Source: Aliicoccus persicus
Lineage (GTDB): Bacteria > Bacillota > Bacilli > Staphylococcales > Salinicoccaceae
Reading direction: 5' to 3'
DNA length: 64,000 nt
NCBI RefSeq assembly: GCF_900110815.1
Contig: NZ_FOIT01000002.1
Location: forward strand, 147,341 to 211,340
The notes below the pieces were generated by a model that did not search any database, had not been told where the DNA came from, and saw only the letters and a program-made list of their open reading frames with translations. Shown one piece after another: positions 49,044-57,824 of this stretch; positions within the stretch are counted from its first letter, which is position 1; every line of letters begins with the position of its first letter. The translations under genes were made by a program, and so were the position numbers.

Positions 49044-49975
49044 AAGTCGAGTAACGTATTACCACCAGAAATCACAAAGCATACGTGATCATCAGGGGAG
49101 AACTTTAGCTTCCCTTCAAGACATGCAGCGATGCCAATTGAAGACGAATGTTCAGCAAGAATCTGTTGTGAATCTAAAAGCATTCGTCTCGCCTTTCTTA
49201 ACGAGTCCTCATCATCGATTGCCATTAATTCATCGACAAATGTTTTGACTAAGTCAAATGTAATAACACCAGGCTTATTTAAAATCAAAGCATCAGCAAT
49301 CGTTTCCTTGGTTTCAACACATGTGATTTCATCATTTTTAATACTTGTAGTGAAACGAGGAATTTGATTGGATTCGACACCGATCACTTGTGCATTTGAG
49401 CCACCTTCTTTGACAGCAAGTGCAATTCCACTGAGCAAACCACCGCCGCTCATTGGTACGACGACATGAGAAAAATCAACTTCGCTCTCATTTAACTCGA
49501 GCCCTATTGTACCTTGCCCAGCTATAATATCTTCATGATCTGCAGATGAAATCAACGTCAGACCTTCTTCTTTAGATATCCTATTCGCAACTTCAGTACG
49601 TTCTTCAGCTGGACAAAACACGAGGCGCGCGCCATTGTTTTTTATCTTTTCAATTTTGAATGGCGAAGCAGTTTCTGGAACGACGATGACACATGGGATG
49701 CTTAGTAACTTTGCGATATAACTAACGGCTTGTCCGTGGTTACCAGAAGAACCTGCGATGACTCCGCGAGATAATTCATCTGGGCTTAGTTTTCTTATCG
49801 CATTCAATGCACCTCTAATTTTAAATGAATGCGTCAATTGTGTGTTTTCAAGCTTCGCATAGGCGTGGCATCCGAGTGTTTCCTCGAGATGGTAGAGACG
49901 AATAATAGGTGTTTCAAATACTGTATCTTGGATTCTTTCACGTGCTGATAAAATATCGTCATATGTGACTTTCAT
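49040..49975 (-). CDS. Threonine/serine dehydratase (short, catabolic type)
   Basis: A 311-residue PLP enzyme of the threonine dehydratase/serine racemase family. The Schiff-base Lys is in THSFKIRGA (about 53-61), the phosphate loop is GSSGNHGQA (about 75) and GGGLLSG (about 175). There is no C-terminal ACT domain, so it is the catabolic or TdcB/serine-racemase-like type and not the isoleucine-regulated IlvA. GAGGTGA selects the ATG at 49975. It deaminates threonine or serine to 2-oxoacid and ammonia. Confidence 0.88.
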   Translation of the reverse strand: MKVTYDDILSARERIQDTVFETPIIRLYHLEETLGCHAYAKLENTQLTHSFKIRGALNAIRKLSPDELSRGVIAGSSGNHGQAVSYIAKLLSIPCVIVVPETASPFKIEKIKNNGARLVFCPAEERTEVANRISKEEGLTLISSADHEDIIAGQGTIGLELNESEVDFSHVVVPMSGGGLLSGIALAVKEGGSNAQVIGVESNQIPRFTTSIKNDEITCVETKETIADALILNKPGVITFDLVKTFVDELMAIDDEDSLRKARRMLLDSQQILAEHSSSIGIAACLEGKLKFSPDDHVCFVISGGNTLLDF

Positions 49976-50146
49976 GCCTTCACCTCTCAAATGAATTATA
50001 ATAATATGTAATACGATTGTATAATAACCGAAGTTAAATTAAAATATTCATTCAGCTGAGAAATGCATCATAAAGCGATTCATTATATACTGATTACATC
50101 ATGAATAGACTTAAATTAAACGAGAAAGATATAAAAGGGTGATTTT

Positions 50147-51598
50147 ATGAGCACTGAGCCAATTCCAAAATATCCGCAGCGCATGCTCGATTCCGTTTCA
50201 GGTTTTGAACTCGACGCGCTACTCATAGCGATGGAAGGCTACCGTCGTGGACTGACTTTAAAATATTATAAAGAAGCATCTAATGTGCCAAACATCGTTG
50301 TGCATAAGAGTAAAAAGTCATTAAGGAAATTGGTGTTTTCACTTTCAGATGGTGAGAAGACACATTTCTTCTACCGCTCTCGAGGCGATAAAGTAACAGA
50401 ATCGATGTTTAACATTTGTCATGATAAGAAAAAAACAATTGATAAGTTTAAAGCAGCGGGTGTCAGCATCGCAGAGAGTGAAGAATTTCATGTGAATGAA
50501 GTGGATGATATCAGAACATATGCTGAGAAAATTGGCTATCCAGTCGTCATCAAGCCGACAGAAGGAACGATGGGTAAAGGTGTATTTACAAATATTATGA
50601 GCAGTGATGAAGTCGATGAAATCATCCAACATTATAAAAAGAATATCGTTTATAAGCGCGTACTTGTAGAAAAACATTATTTTGGTAAAGAATATCGTAT
50701 GCATACGATTGGTGATACGATGTTCAGTGCAGTAAACAGAATACCTGCAAATGTCACCGGGGACGGATTATCGACAATTTCTGAGCTCATTGATGCAAAA
50801 AACAAAGAGCGAAAAAAGAACCCTTACTTAAAGAAAAAGCCAATTAAGCGCGATTATGAAATGAAGCGCAGACTTAAAGAACTCAATTTATCTGAAGATA
50901 GCGTGTTGCCTAAAGGTGAACAGGTCTTTATCAAGAACCTCACAAACTTATCATCCGGTGGTGAAGGAATCGATGAAACGCACTTGATCTCAGACGAAGT
51001 AAAGGAGATGGCTGTGCGTGCATTAAAGTCAGTAGATGGTATGGTTCAGGGCGGTGTGGATGTCATCATCAGTCCAGATGATCCAACTAAGTGTATTGTA
51101 CTTGAGATCAATGCAACTGCAGAAATGCCATTTCATATGTACCCTACGGAAGGTGCACCCGTGAACCTAGCTGCAGCAGTCATTGATTTTTACTTCCCAG
51201 AAACAAAGGGTGCGAAAAAGCATAACTTCTATTTTGATATCAACGATATAGATCAAGCGCTTAAATCATCTGTCGTTGATGATGTGACTATTGGCCAACC
51301 CACTGTAGAAAATGACCGTGTATGGGTATACGAAGTACATGCGAATGTACTCACACCGGGATATTTAGAGCGCGTGCGTCTTGCAGCTGTTAAATTAGGC
51401 GTTACAGGTTACATTAAAAAAGTAGACAATAAAAATGCATTGCTCATCCTTGGTTTGAATGAAGCATCAAAACTGGATACGTTTATGAAACGCATTCAGC
51501 AAAAATATATGAAAACAGTCGTCCAAAGTGTAGAGAAAACAAAAGAACTCGATCTGGATACATTTATGACGCGTAGTTTTATCGTTGTGAATGAGTAA
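50147..51598 (+). CDS. ATP-grasp ligase (cyanophycin-synthetase-like) with C-terminal acylphosphatase-like domain
   Basis: A 483-residue cytoplasmic enzyme and first gene of the glycopolymer cluster. The ATP-grasp core (about 95-345) shows YPVVIKPTEGTMGKGV (about 127-142) and the Mg-binding QGGVDVIISP...CIVLEINATAEM (about 300-325), as in the C-terminal half of cyanophycin synthetase and in amino-acid ligases. The last ~90 residues look like an acylphosphatase/ferredoxin-like domain (VWVYEVHANVLTPGYLERVR). Such enzymes activate a carboxylate as acyl phosphate and couple it to an amine. Here it probably adds an amino acid or amine to a polymer or precursor. It ends 12 bp before the next gene, and TATACT at 50086-50091 may be the operon's -10. 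Confidence 0.82.
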   Translation: MSTEPIPKYPQRMLDSVSGFELDALLIAMEGYRRGLTLKYYKEASNVPNIVVHKSKKSLRKLVFSLSDGEKTHFFYRSRGDKVTESMFNICHDKKKTIDKFKAAGVSIAESEEFHVNEVDDIRTYAEKIGYPVVIKPTEGTMGKGVFTNIMSSDEVDEIIQHYKKNIVYKRVLVEKHYFGKEYRMHTIGDTMFSAVNRIPANVTGDGLSTISELIDAKNKERKKNPYLKKKPIKRDYEMKRRLKELNLSEDSVLPKGEQVFIKNLTNLSSGGEGIDETHLISDEVKEMAVRALKSVDGMVQGGVDVIISPDDPTKCIVLEINATAEMPFHMYPTEGAPVNLAAAVIDFYFPETKGAKKHNFYFDINDIDQALKSSVVDDVTIGQPTVENDRVWVYEVHANVLTPGYLERVRLAAVKLGVTGYIKKVDNKNALLILGLNEASKLDTFMKRIQQKYMKTVVQSVEKTKELDLDTFMTRSFIVVNE

Positions 51599-51610
51599 GG
51601 AGGATGTGCT

Positions 51611-53413
51611 ATGAAGTATCAAAATCAAATCTATCATCATAGCTACGCCATCATACCGAATGAATTTGATATCAGCATGGTCAGTGAATGCGAATCGGTT
51701 AATCTTCTTGGACATAAGTTGGTTCATTCAACAACTGTGGATTGTGAGCGTATGACAGAGAATGATATAACGCTCGTTGTGCTCGGCTATGTGCTGGATA
51801 TTCGTGATGGAAACAAAACGAAAGAAGTAATTATGCATGATTTGATCTACTCGAACAATTTCGTGGAAAATCTTGAATTCATCAACGGCCGATTCGTCAT
51901 GATTCGTATTAAAGATAATCAGATTGAATATTATAGTGATGCATCGAATCTATTGCCTGGAAACTATCATGAACATTCAAACATCATAGCAAGTCATGAT
52001 ATGCTGCTTGCTGAAATACTTCAAAACAATGGTTTCGAAGTAAATAGACGTCCATTAAATATAACAAATGATTTGGATTTCACACGCTTTGATTCGATTT
52101 GGAAAGTGAATCCGAGCATCAAGTACACGCTCAGTCCATTTTCTAAGGAGCGTATTTATCCAAGGTCAGTACAAACGAAACAGAGTGTTTTATCGGCAGT
52201 TCAGTCATTGAAGCCGTACTTTGAAGCTCAGAATGATTGGCTTGCTCAATATAAAGGTGATATATTCTTAACATTGACTGCGGGTATGGATTCTCGCACA
52301 TCCGCTGCCATCGCACATGCATTACAATCTAGAATTGAATTTTTGACATACATGACACCGAGAAAAATGTTGGCGACATCGATGGCAAAAAAGATTTATA
52401 AAATCGATGAAACTGTGACGCGTGACATGAAGGAAAACATGAACTGGAATCATGCGATTATAAACCTAGGCGATTATCGTATGCCAGAAGATACGGAATA
52501 CTATAAAGCAGTCTTAAATTCTAAACATAGTCCTCGACTCGCGCAATACTATAAAGACAAAGGGTATTATAAAGCGTTGCACATTAAATCGACGATTTTC
52601 GGTGTGGGTAAAGCAGACTACGATCCTCAATTGGATCATATTATAGATGACTTAAATGAATATAAAAAATTGATGACACATTTTCAAAAAGACTTTTCAA
52701 CGTTTTATAATGTAGATGATGAACTCGATGCTTATTTCGAGCGGAATTTAGTAACACATGACGTGACGAAAGGCAGACATTTTTTTGAAGTGTATCACCT
52801 AGAATCAAGACTTGGGAACTGGCATAGTGCATTAACATCTGAGACCGACCCTGCAACTGAAGAATTCATATATTTGAACACGCGTAAGTTGATCGATTTA
52901 TTCACTTCAATTTCAATCGATGAAATGCGCCAACATAAGTTACACAAACACATCATCCATGAATTTTGGGGTGTGTTAAACTATTTTGGTGTGAATGAAA
53001 CTAAGGGATTGTGGGAGAAACTAGAGTTGAATGGAAGCGGATCTAGGACATTTAAAGATATGCGTATTCGCCACAATGAGAATATGTTACTTGAAGAAGT
53101 AGCTGGGGAACTCTCCGTGACGCCATCTCCTAAAATGATTTCATCTGTTGAAAATTACGAGATTGTACTGAGGAATACAACAGATAGTGATATAAATATT
53201 AACATCCGTAGCACATATCGACGAGAAGCCGGTCGCAATAAAGTGTTTGTTACTGTTAAAGGAGAGCGACTGCGCGAACGCTACGATGTGCTAGACATAA
53301 ATGATGGTGTGAATTTAAAATTAATGGATACACCTGTTAAAATTTCAGTAGAGTATATGAAGTCCTACGAAAGTGATTCATGGAACCAGGCGGGTAAATT
53401 GTTGATAACATAG
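51611..53413 (+). CDS. Asparagine-synthetase-like amidotransferase
   Basis: A 600-residue protein. The N-terminal ~190 residues follow the glutamine-amidotransferase fold (GRFVMIRIKDNQIEYYSDASN) but the protein starts MKYQ, so the catalytic Cys-2 of real AsnB is absent: free ammonia or another nitrogen source would be used, or the domain is structural. The second domain has the PP-loop as LTAGMDSRTSAA (about 216-227), the ATP-pyrophosphatase signature, then a helical region. A C-terminal beta-rich stretch (about 500-600) is extra. In polysaccharide clusters such proteins amidate uronic acids or attach amino groups. GGAGG precedes the ATG. Confidence 0.78.
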   Translation: MKYQNQIYHHSYAIIPNEFDISMVSECESVNLLGHKLVHSTTVDCERMTENDITLVVLGYVLDIRDGNKTKEVIMHDLIYSNNFVENLEFINGRFVMIRIKDNQIEYYSDASNLLPGNYHEHSNIIASHDMLLAEILQNNGFEVNRRPLNITNDLDFTRFDSIWKVNPSIKYTLSPFSKERIYPRSVQTKQSVLSAVQSLKPYFEAQNDWLAQYKGDIFLTLTAGMDSRTSAAIAHALQSRIEFLTYMTPRKMLATSMAKKIYKIDETVTRDMKENMNWNHAIINLGDYRMPEDTEYYKAVLNSKHSPRLAQYYKDKGYYKALHIKSTIFGVGKADYDPQLDHIIDDLNEYKKLMTHFQKDFSTFYNVDDELDAYFERNLVTHDVTKGRHFFEVYHLESRLGNWHSALTSETDPATEEFIYLNTRKLIDLFTSISIDEMRQHKLHKHIIHEFWGVLNYFGVNETKGLWEKLELNGSGSRTFKDMRIRHNENMLLEEVAGELSVTPSPKMISSVENYEIVLRNTTDSDININIRSTYRREAGRNKVFVTVKGERLRERYDVLDINDGVNLKLMDTPVKISVEYMKSYESDSWNQAGKLLIT

Positions 53414-53437
53414 TACAATGAATGCAAGGAGTACAAA

Positions 53438-54247
53438 ATGGATAAGATTTTGAGTATTGCTCAGGAACAATGGCAACATCGAAAATTAATATGGAAACTT
53501 GCAATCTATCGCACGAAAAGTAAGTATGCAAATCATTACTTAGGTGTGTTTTGGGATATTTTACAACCCGCATTACAAGTACTAATCTATTATGTTGTAT
53601 TCGGATTAGGGCTGCGTGGGCCACGCTCGGATGTCGATGATATTCCATTTTTAATCTATTTAATCAGTGGTATTTTCCCGTGGCTGTTCATCTCATCTTC
53701 AATCAATGGCATGTCAAATGCAATTAGCGGTCAGATGGATTTGGTTACGAAGATGAAGTTCCCGGCAAGTATATTTTTAACGATATCGTTTGTGAATGGT
53801 CTATTTAGTTTTATCATTACAACGACAATACTCATGGTCATCGGATTCATCGGGAGCTACTCAGAACCGGGACATTATATCTCCGTTATATATGTATTAT
53901 TTGCAACGTATGCACTCGTGATGGGAATTGCGCTTATCATGTCTTCACTTGTTATTATTGTGAGAGACATGCGCAATGTTTTACAGAATATTATACGAAT
54001 GTTATTTTTCTTAACACCAATATTCTGGTCGCTGAGTGAAGCGAATGAAATATTGCAGCGATTATCATCACTCAATCCATTTGCGTATCTCATCATGAAC
54101 TATCGCTATGCTTTCGTCTATGATGAAGCGCCACTATATGGAGATATGGTAGACCATATTTATTTTTGGACACTGACGTTGCTGCTAATTTTTATCGGTT
54201 CGCAAATATATTATCGATTTAAAGATAGGCTTGTAGACTATAAGTAA
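53438..54247 (+). CDS. ABC-2 polysaccharide exporter permease (TagG type)
   Basis: A 269-residue membrane protein with six helices and a basic N-terminus (WKLAIYRTKSKYANHYLGVFWDILQPA) typical of TagG/Wzm permeases that move undecaprenyl-linked wall teichoic acid or O-antigen across the membrane. Length equals S. aureus TarG (about 270). It pairs with the ATPase at 59577, separated from it by three cluster genes. AAGGAG precedes the ATG. Whether it is the housekeeping teichoic acid exporter or a dedicated second one depends on the rest of the genome; cluster context favours the second. Confidence 0.88.
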   Translation: MDKILSIAQEQWQHRKLIWKLAIYRTKSKYANHYLGVFWDILQPALQVLIYYVVFGLGLRGPRSDVDDIPFLIYLISGIFPWLFISSSINGMSNAISGQMDLVTKMKFPASIFLTISFVNGLFSFIITTTILMVIGFIGSYSEPGHYISVIYVLFATYALVMGIALIMSSLVIIVRDMRNVLQNIIRMLFFLTPIFWSLSEANEILQRLSSLNPFAYLIMNYRYAFVYDEAPLYGDMVDHIYFWTLTLLLIFIGSQIYYRFKDRLVDYK

Positions 54248-54258
54248 GGATGATTTTT

Positions 54259-55188
54259 ATGTCAAAAAATCTTATTGAAAAATTAAAACAACATACTGAA
54301 TTGCCACAATTATTTCAAGTTGTGTTAAATGAAGACGTAACACAAAAGATTTATGACGAATTTAATGTCTCTTTGTCAGAGCGGACATTAAGTAATTTAA
54401 ATCATCAACTTGTAATGATTCTTGGTGTGAAATCTCATGAGGACGACTATTATGGATTGATTCAATTCCAAGGTCGAATTATGGGATGGACACGACTTAA
54501 GCATTCATATTATGTCATGCCGAAACGTTTGGAATCTGTGAAGATAAATCCGGAAGCTTTTTCGACACCAGAATTTAACACGAGAATGGGTATTAACAGC
54601 GATCTACATCTCGCATTTAAAGATAAACTACTCACATCAAAAGGGTTTATCTACGATGGCGAACACGAGTTAGAGATGTTATTTACGAAAGGGAAATTGC
54701 GTGGGTTTGTTTACCCGAAAGACTTACATCGAAGTCAGCAACTTGATATTGAGATGACGATAGAACCCGATGTACCGCTGTTTAAAGATTCAAATTTCAT
54801 CATCGATGTTGAAAAACGCATGGCTGATACAACGTATTATGCAGAGCTCGCGTTTCCTACATTAGATTTATTAAAAGTGCGTAAGGGACGTTTACAGTAC
54901 TGGTTAAAACTATCGGATACGAATCTTGAAGTGCCTGATGTTGTCAGCAATCTGAATGATTTAGATACACATGTAAAAGAAGTTTTACGATTGGAACGCA
55001 ATAAGACGAAACCAATTATAGAAAGTTTATTGAAAGCCCAAATTGACTATGAGAGACAAATCAAAAGTTACGAAGATCAAATCGATCGTTTACAGCGGAT
55101 CGAAAAAAATTATCGTAATCTAAAGTCATCTAAACTTGGACGCATCCAAGTTAAGCTTTGGGAATTGCTAAGGGGGCGAAGAAAATAA
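54259..55188 (+). CDS. Glycopolymer-cluster protein of unknown function with GW/SH3-like N-terminus
   Basis: A 309-residue protein without signal peptide or membrane helix. About residues 50-85 (YYGLIQFQGRIMGWTRLKHS) resemble a GW/SH3-like repeat, and about 250-300 form a basic coiled coil ending LGRIQVKLWELLRGRRK. Such accessory modules are found on teichoic acid glycosyltransferases, so a scaffold or co-factor for the next gene is likely. It starts at the ATG at 54259 (AAGGA eight bases upstream). Its stop TAA overlaps the next gene's ATG by one base, so the two are translationally linked. I cannot name a family. Confidence 0.65.
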   Translation: MSKNLIEKLKQHTELPQLFQVVLNEDVTQKIYDEFNVSLSERTLSNLNHQLVMILGVKSHEDDYYGLIQFQGRIMGWTRLKHSYYVMPKRLESVKINPEAFSTPEFNTRMGINSDLHLAFKDKLLTSKGFIYDGEHELEMLFTKGKLRGFVYPKDLHRSQQLDIEMTIEPDVPLFKDSNFIIDVEKRMADTTYYAELAFPTLDLLKVRKGRLQYWLKLSDTNLEVPDVVSNLNDLDTHVKEVLRLERNKTKPIIESLLKAQIDYERQIKSYEDQIDRLQRIEKNYRNLKSSKLGRIQVKLWELLRGRRK

Positions 55189-57812
55189 TGACGGATCGTT
55201 TTGATACAAATGAAAATGAACAGGATGAAACGCGCCTAATTGTCGAAGACCTCCCGATGGAAAAACGTTTGAACCTTTACTTAAAACTGTTAAAAGATAA
55301 CTATTTTCAAGCGCTTGAACACATCAGTCAAGAGCGAGAATATAATCAAATCTCACAATATTATGACCGATTTAACGAAGAAGGAAAGACTGACTTCTTC
55401 GACGAGTTGTCAACAGAGCTTTCAAATCTTCCGAAGAGCAATGGCTCGAGATACTTTAAAAAGCTGCCATTCGATGTGGGGATTATTTCTGATGAGTTTT
55501 TGTACCACTCATATAAAGATGTCGTTAATTTAAAATACATTCCATCCGACTGGGGTACACTCGATTCGTCGCTCGATTTCTTAATCGTAGCGACTGCTTG
55601 GCGTGGTATAGATGACAGTTGGGCTGGCATGGCATCGCCGAGAAGTGAGAAACGAGAGTTATTGTTTTCACTCATTGAAGAAGCAAAATATTTAGGTATT
55701 CCAGTTATTTTCTACTCTAAGGAAGACCCGGTGAATTATCATTTGTTTAAAGAGATAGCGCTGATTTGTGATGAAGTTTATACATCAGCAAATGAAATGG
55801 TGCCACTTTATAAAGAATACTGTAACCATAACAATGTGTATACAATGGAGTTTGGTGTGAACCCGCTCTATCATAACCCAATTGGTTCAAGACGTACGGA
55901 AAACCAGGAAGGTTATGATCGCCATGTCATTTTCGCAGGTAGCTGGACTGAAAAATATCCGGTCAGAAATAAAGATTCCGCACGTATTTTTGAGGGTGTC
56001 GCCAATGTCGGTGCTGATTTGACAATCATCGATAGAAACTTGAACTTACAGCGTACACGATATCAATTTCCGAGCAAATATATTAGCAATTTAACATATC
56101 CCGTTGAACATCAGGATTTAATGAACATCCACCGTTTGTTCCGTTGGGCGATAAACGTGAACTCAGTGAAGTATTCAGAAACGATGTTTGCCAATCGAAT
56201 ATATGAATTGCAGGCGATCGGTAATTTGATCCTGTCGAATTATAGCGTCGGTGTGAACAACAAGTTTCCGAATGTTTTTATCGTCAATGATACGAAAGAT
56301 GTAAACAATATTTTAAATAACCACTCTGAAGAAACGCTAGATGAAGTACGCGCAAAAGGGATTCATCAGGTTATGTTAAATCACACGGGGTTCCACCGAA
56401 TCAATCAAATCGCAGAAAATTTAGGTTTAGATTCAATGCAGGATAAAAAGCGCGTACTCGTCGTTGTAGAATCTAAGACAAATGCAGCGCTTGAAAACTT
56501 TGAACGGCAGATGTACTCGCTCAAAAAATTGGTGACGACTGAAGAGTTAAATGAAAAAGAACTGTCATCATATGATTTCATCACATTCTTTAGCGATGAT
56601 CTTATCTATGAAGAGTATCACATAAACGAACTGCTATCGGGATTCGTGTATACGGACGTTGATTTCATCACGAAGGTGAAGTCAAACAAACATGAATTTA
56701 CGAACAGTTACGACAGTAAGTATGTGACGATGTTTGATGCGAAAGTGTACCAGCCAAGTACAGAGAATAATAATTACAGCGGCTATAATATTCCATTTAC
56801 TGAAATAATGACTGAGAAAAAGCACGTCGTAAAAACGGATAAAAAGCTGTCGGTCATCGTACCGATTCATAATAATGGTCGTTATCTAGAAGATAAGTGT
56901 TTCCGCAGCCTGCTGCGTTCTTCTATTTTTGATGATCTAGAAATCATTTTTGTGAATGACGGTAGTACTGACGATGAGACAATTAAAATTATTGAGCGCT
57001 TGCATCGCAGACATCCGGATATCGTGTATTTAGAGTTTCCTGAAGGGTCAGGCAGTGCATCACGACCGCGTAATGAAGGTATGAAGATTGCATCGAGTCC
57101 ATATATTACATTTTTGGACCCAGATAATGAGGCGACAGGTGATGGTTATGCAGAGATGTTACAATCTTTGATTGATGATGCGTCACTCGATATGGTCGTC
57201 GGTAATATCATTAAAGAAGACCACATCAGACGTCAGCGCTTTAACTACCACGGCACAGTGAGAAAGTATAATAACGGGAACGCGCTGATTGTAGATACGA
57301 AATCGTTCTTAGAAGAAGCGGGATTACGCGCTCAAAGTATTCAAGCATTGATCGTAAAGCGTGAAGTACTCCAAGAAAATGATATTAAAATGGTTGAAGG
57401 TGCAGCAGGACAGGATACATTATTCTTCCAAGAAGTCATGTTGCATTGTAATAAAGCACTGGCGAAAAATGTTTATGTACACATGTACTATGCGTTTGTA
57501 GAAGGTTCTGTGACGAACACGCTCGGTGTCAAATTCTTCGATAAGTATCATAAATTAGAAATCGAACGTATTAAGTTTTTAGAAGAAAACAACTTGATGA
57601 AGACGTACTTAGAGAAACGCTTTAATTTTTACGTAAAAAACTGGTATATATCTAAAATTGAACGGACACGACCTGAAGAACGTGAAGAAGCCATCTTAAA
57701 GTTTTTAGAAATTTACAGTATGTATGACAAATATAAGCGCTATAGAGAACCAGATATTGATCTCGACCGTATGATTGAAGAATTGAAAAAAGAAGTGAAT
57801 CACTCAAACTAG
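55188..57812 (+). CDS. Bifunctional glycosyltransferase (CgeB-like GT-B plus GT2)
   Basis: An 874-residue cytoplasmic protein with two catalytic modules. About 95-430: CgeB/spore-coat-type GT (FDVGIISDEFLYHSY; VIFYSKEDPVNYH; VIFAGSWTEKYPVRN; RIYELQAIGNLILSN). About 555-780: GT-A family 2 with VIVPIHNNGRYL, NDGSTDD (about 588) and metal motif FLDPDNE (about 640), the DxD equivalent. Two transferases in one chain suggest synthesis of a disaccharide repeat or chain polymerisation. It starts on the TAATG junction with the preceding gene (AGGGGG upstream) and is followed 12 bp later by the lyase-like gene. Confidence 0.88.
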   Translation: MTDRFDTNENEQDETRLIVEDLPMEKRLNLYLKLLKDNYFQALEHISQEREYNQISQYYDRFNEEGKTDFFDELSTELSNLPKSNGSRYFKKLPFDVGIISDEFLYHSYKDVVNLKYIPSDWGTLDSSLDFLIVATAWRGIDDSWAGMASPRSEKRELLFSLIEEAKYLGIPVIFYSKEDPVNYHLFKEIALICDEVYTSANEMVPLYKEYCNHNNVYTMEFGVNPLYHNPIGSRRTENQEGYDRHVIFAGSWTEKYPVRNKDSARIFEGVANVGADLTIIDRNLNLQRTRYQFPSKYISNLTYPVEHQDLMNIHRLFRWAINVNSVKYSETMFANRIYELQAIGNLILSNYSVGVNNKFPNVFIVNDTKDVNNILNNHSEETLDEVRAKGIHQVMLNHTGFHRINQIAENLGLDSMQDKKRVLVVVESKTNAALENFERQMYSLKKLVTTEELNEKELSSYDFITFFSDDLIYEEYHINELLSGFVYTDVDFITKVKSNKHEFTNSYDSKYVTMFDAKVYQPSTENNNYSGYNIPFTEIMTEKKHVVKTDKKLSVIVPIHNNGRYLEDKCFRSLLRSSIFDDLEIIFVNDGSTDDETIKIIERLHRRHPDIVYLEFPEGSGSASRPRNEGMKIASSPYITFLDPDNEATGDGYAEMLQSLIDDASLDMVVGNIIKEDHIRRQRFNYHGTVRKYNNGNALIVDTKSFLEEAGLRAQSIQALIVKREVLQENDIKMVEGAAGQDTLFFQEVMLHCNKALAKNVYVHMYYAFVEGSVTNTLGVKFFDKYHKLEIERIKFLEENNLMKTYLEKRFNFYVKNWYISKIERTRPEEREEAILKFLEIYSMYDKYKRYREPDIDLDRMIEELKKEVNHSN

Positions 57813-57824
57813 AGGTGTCTAACC

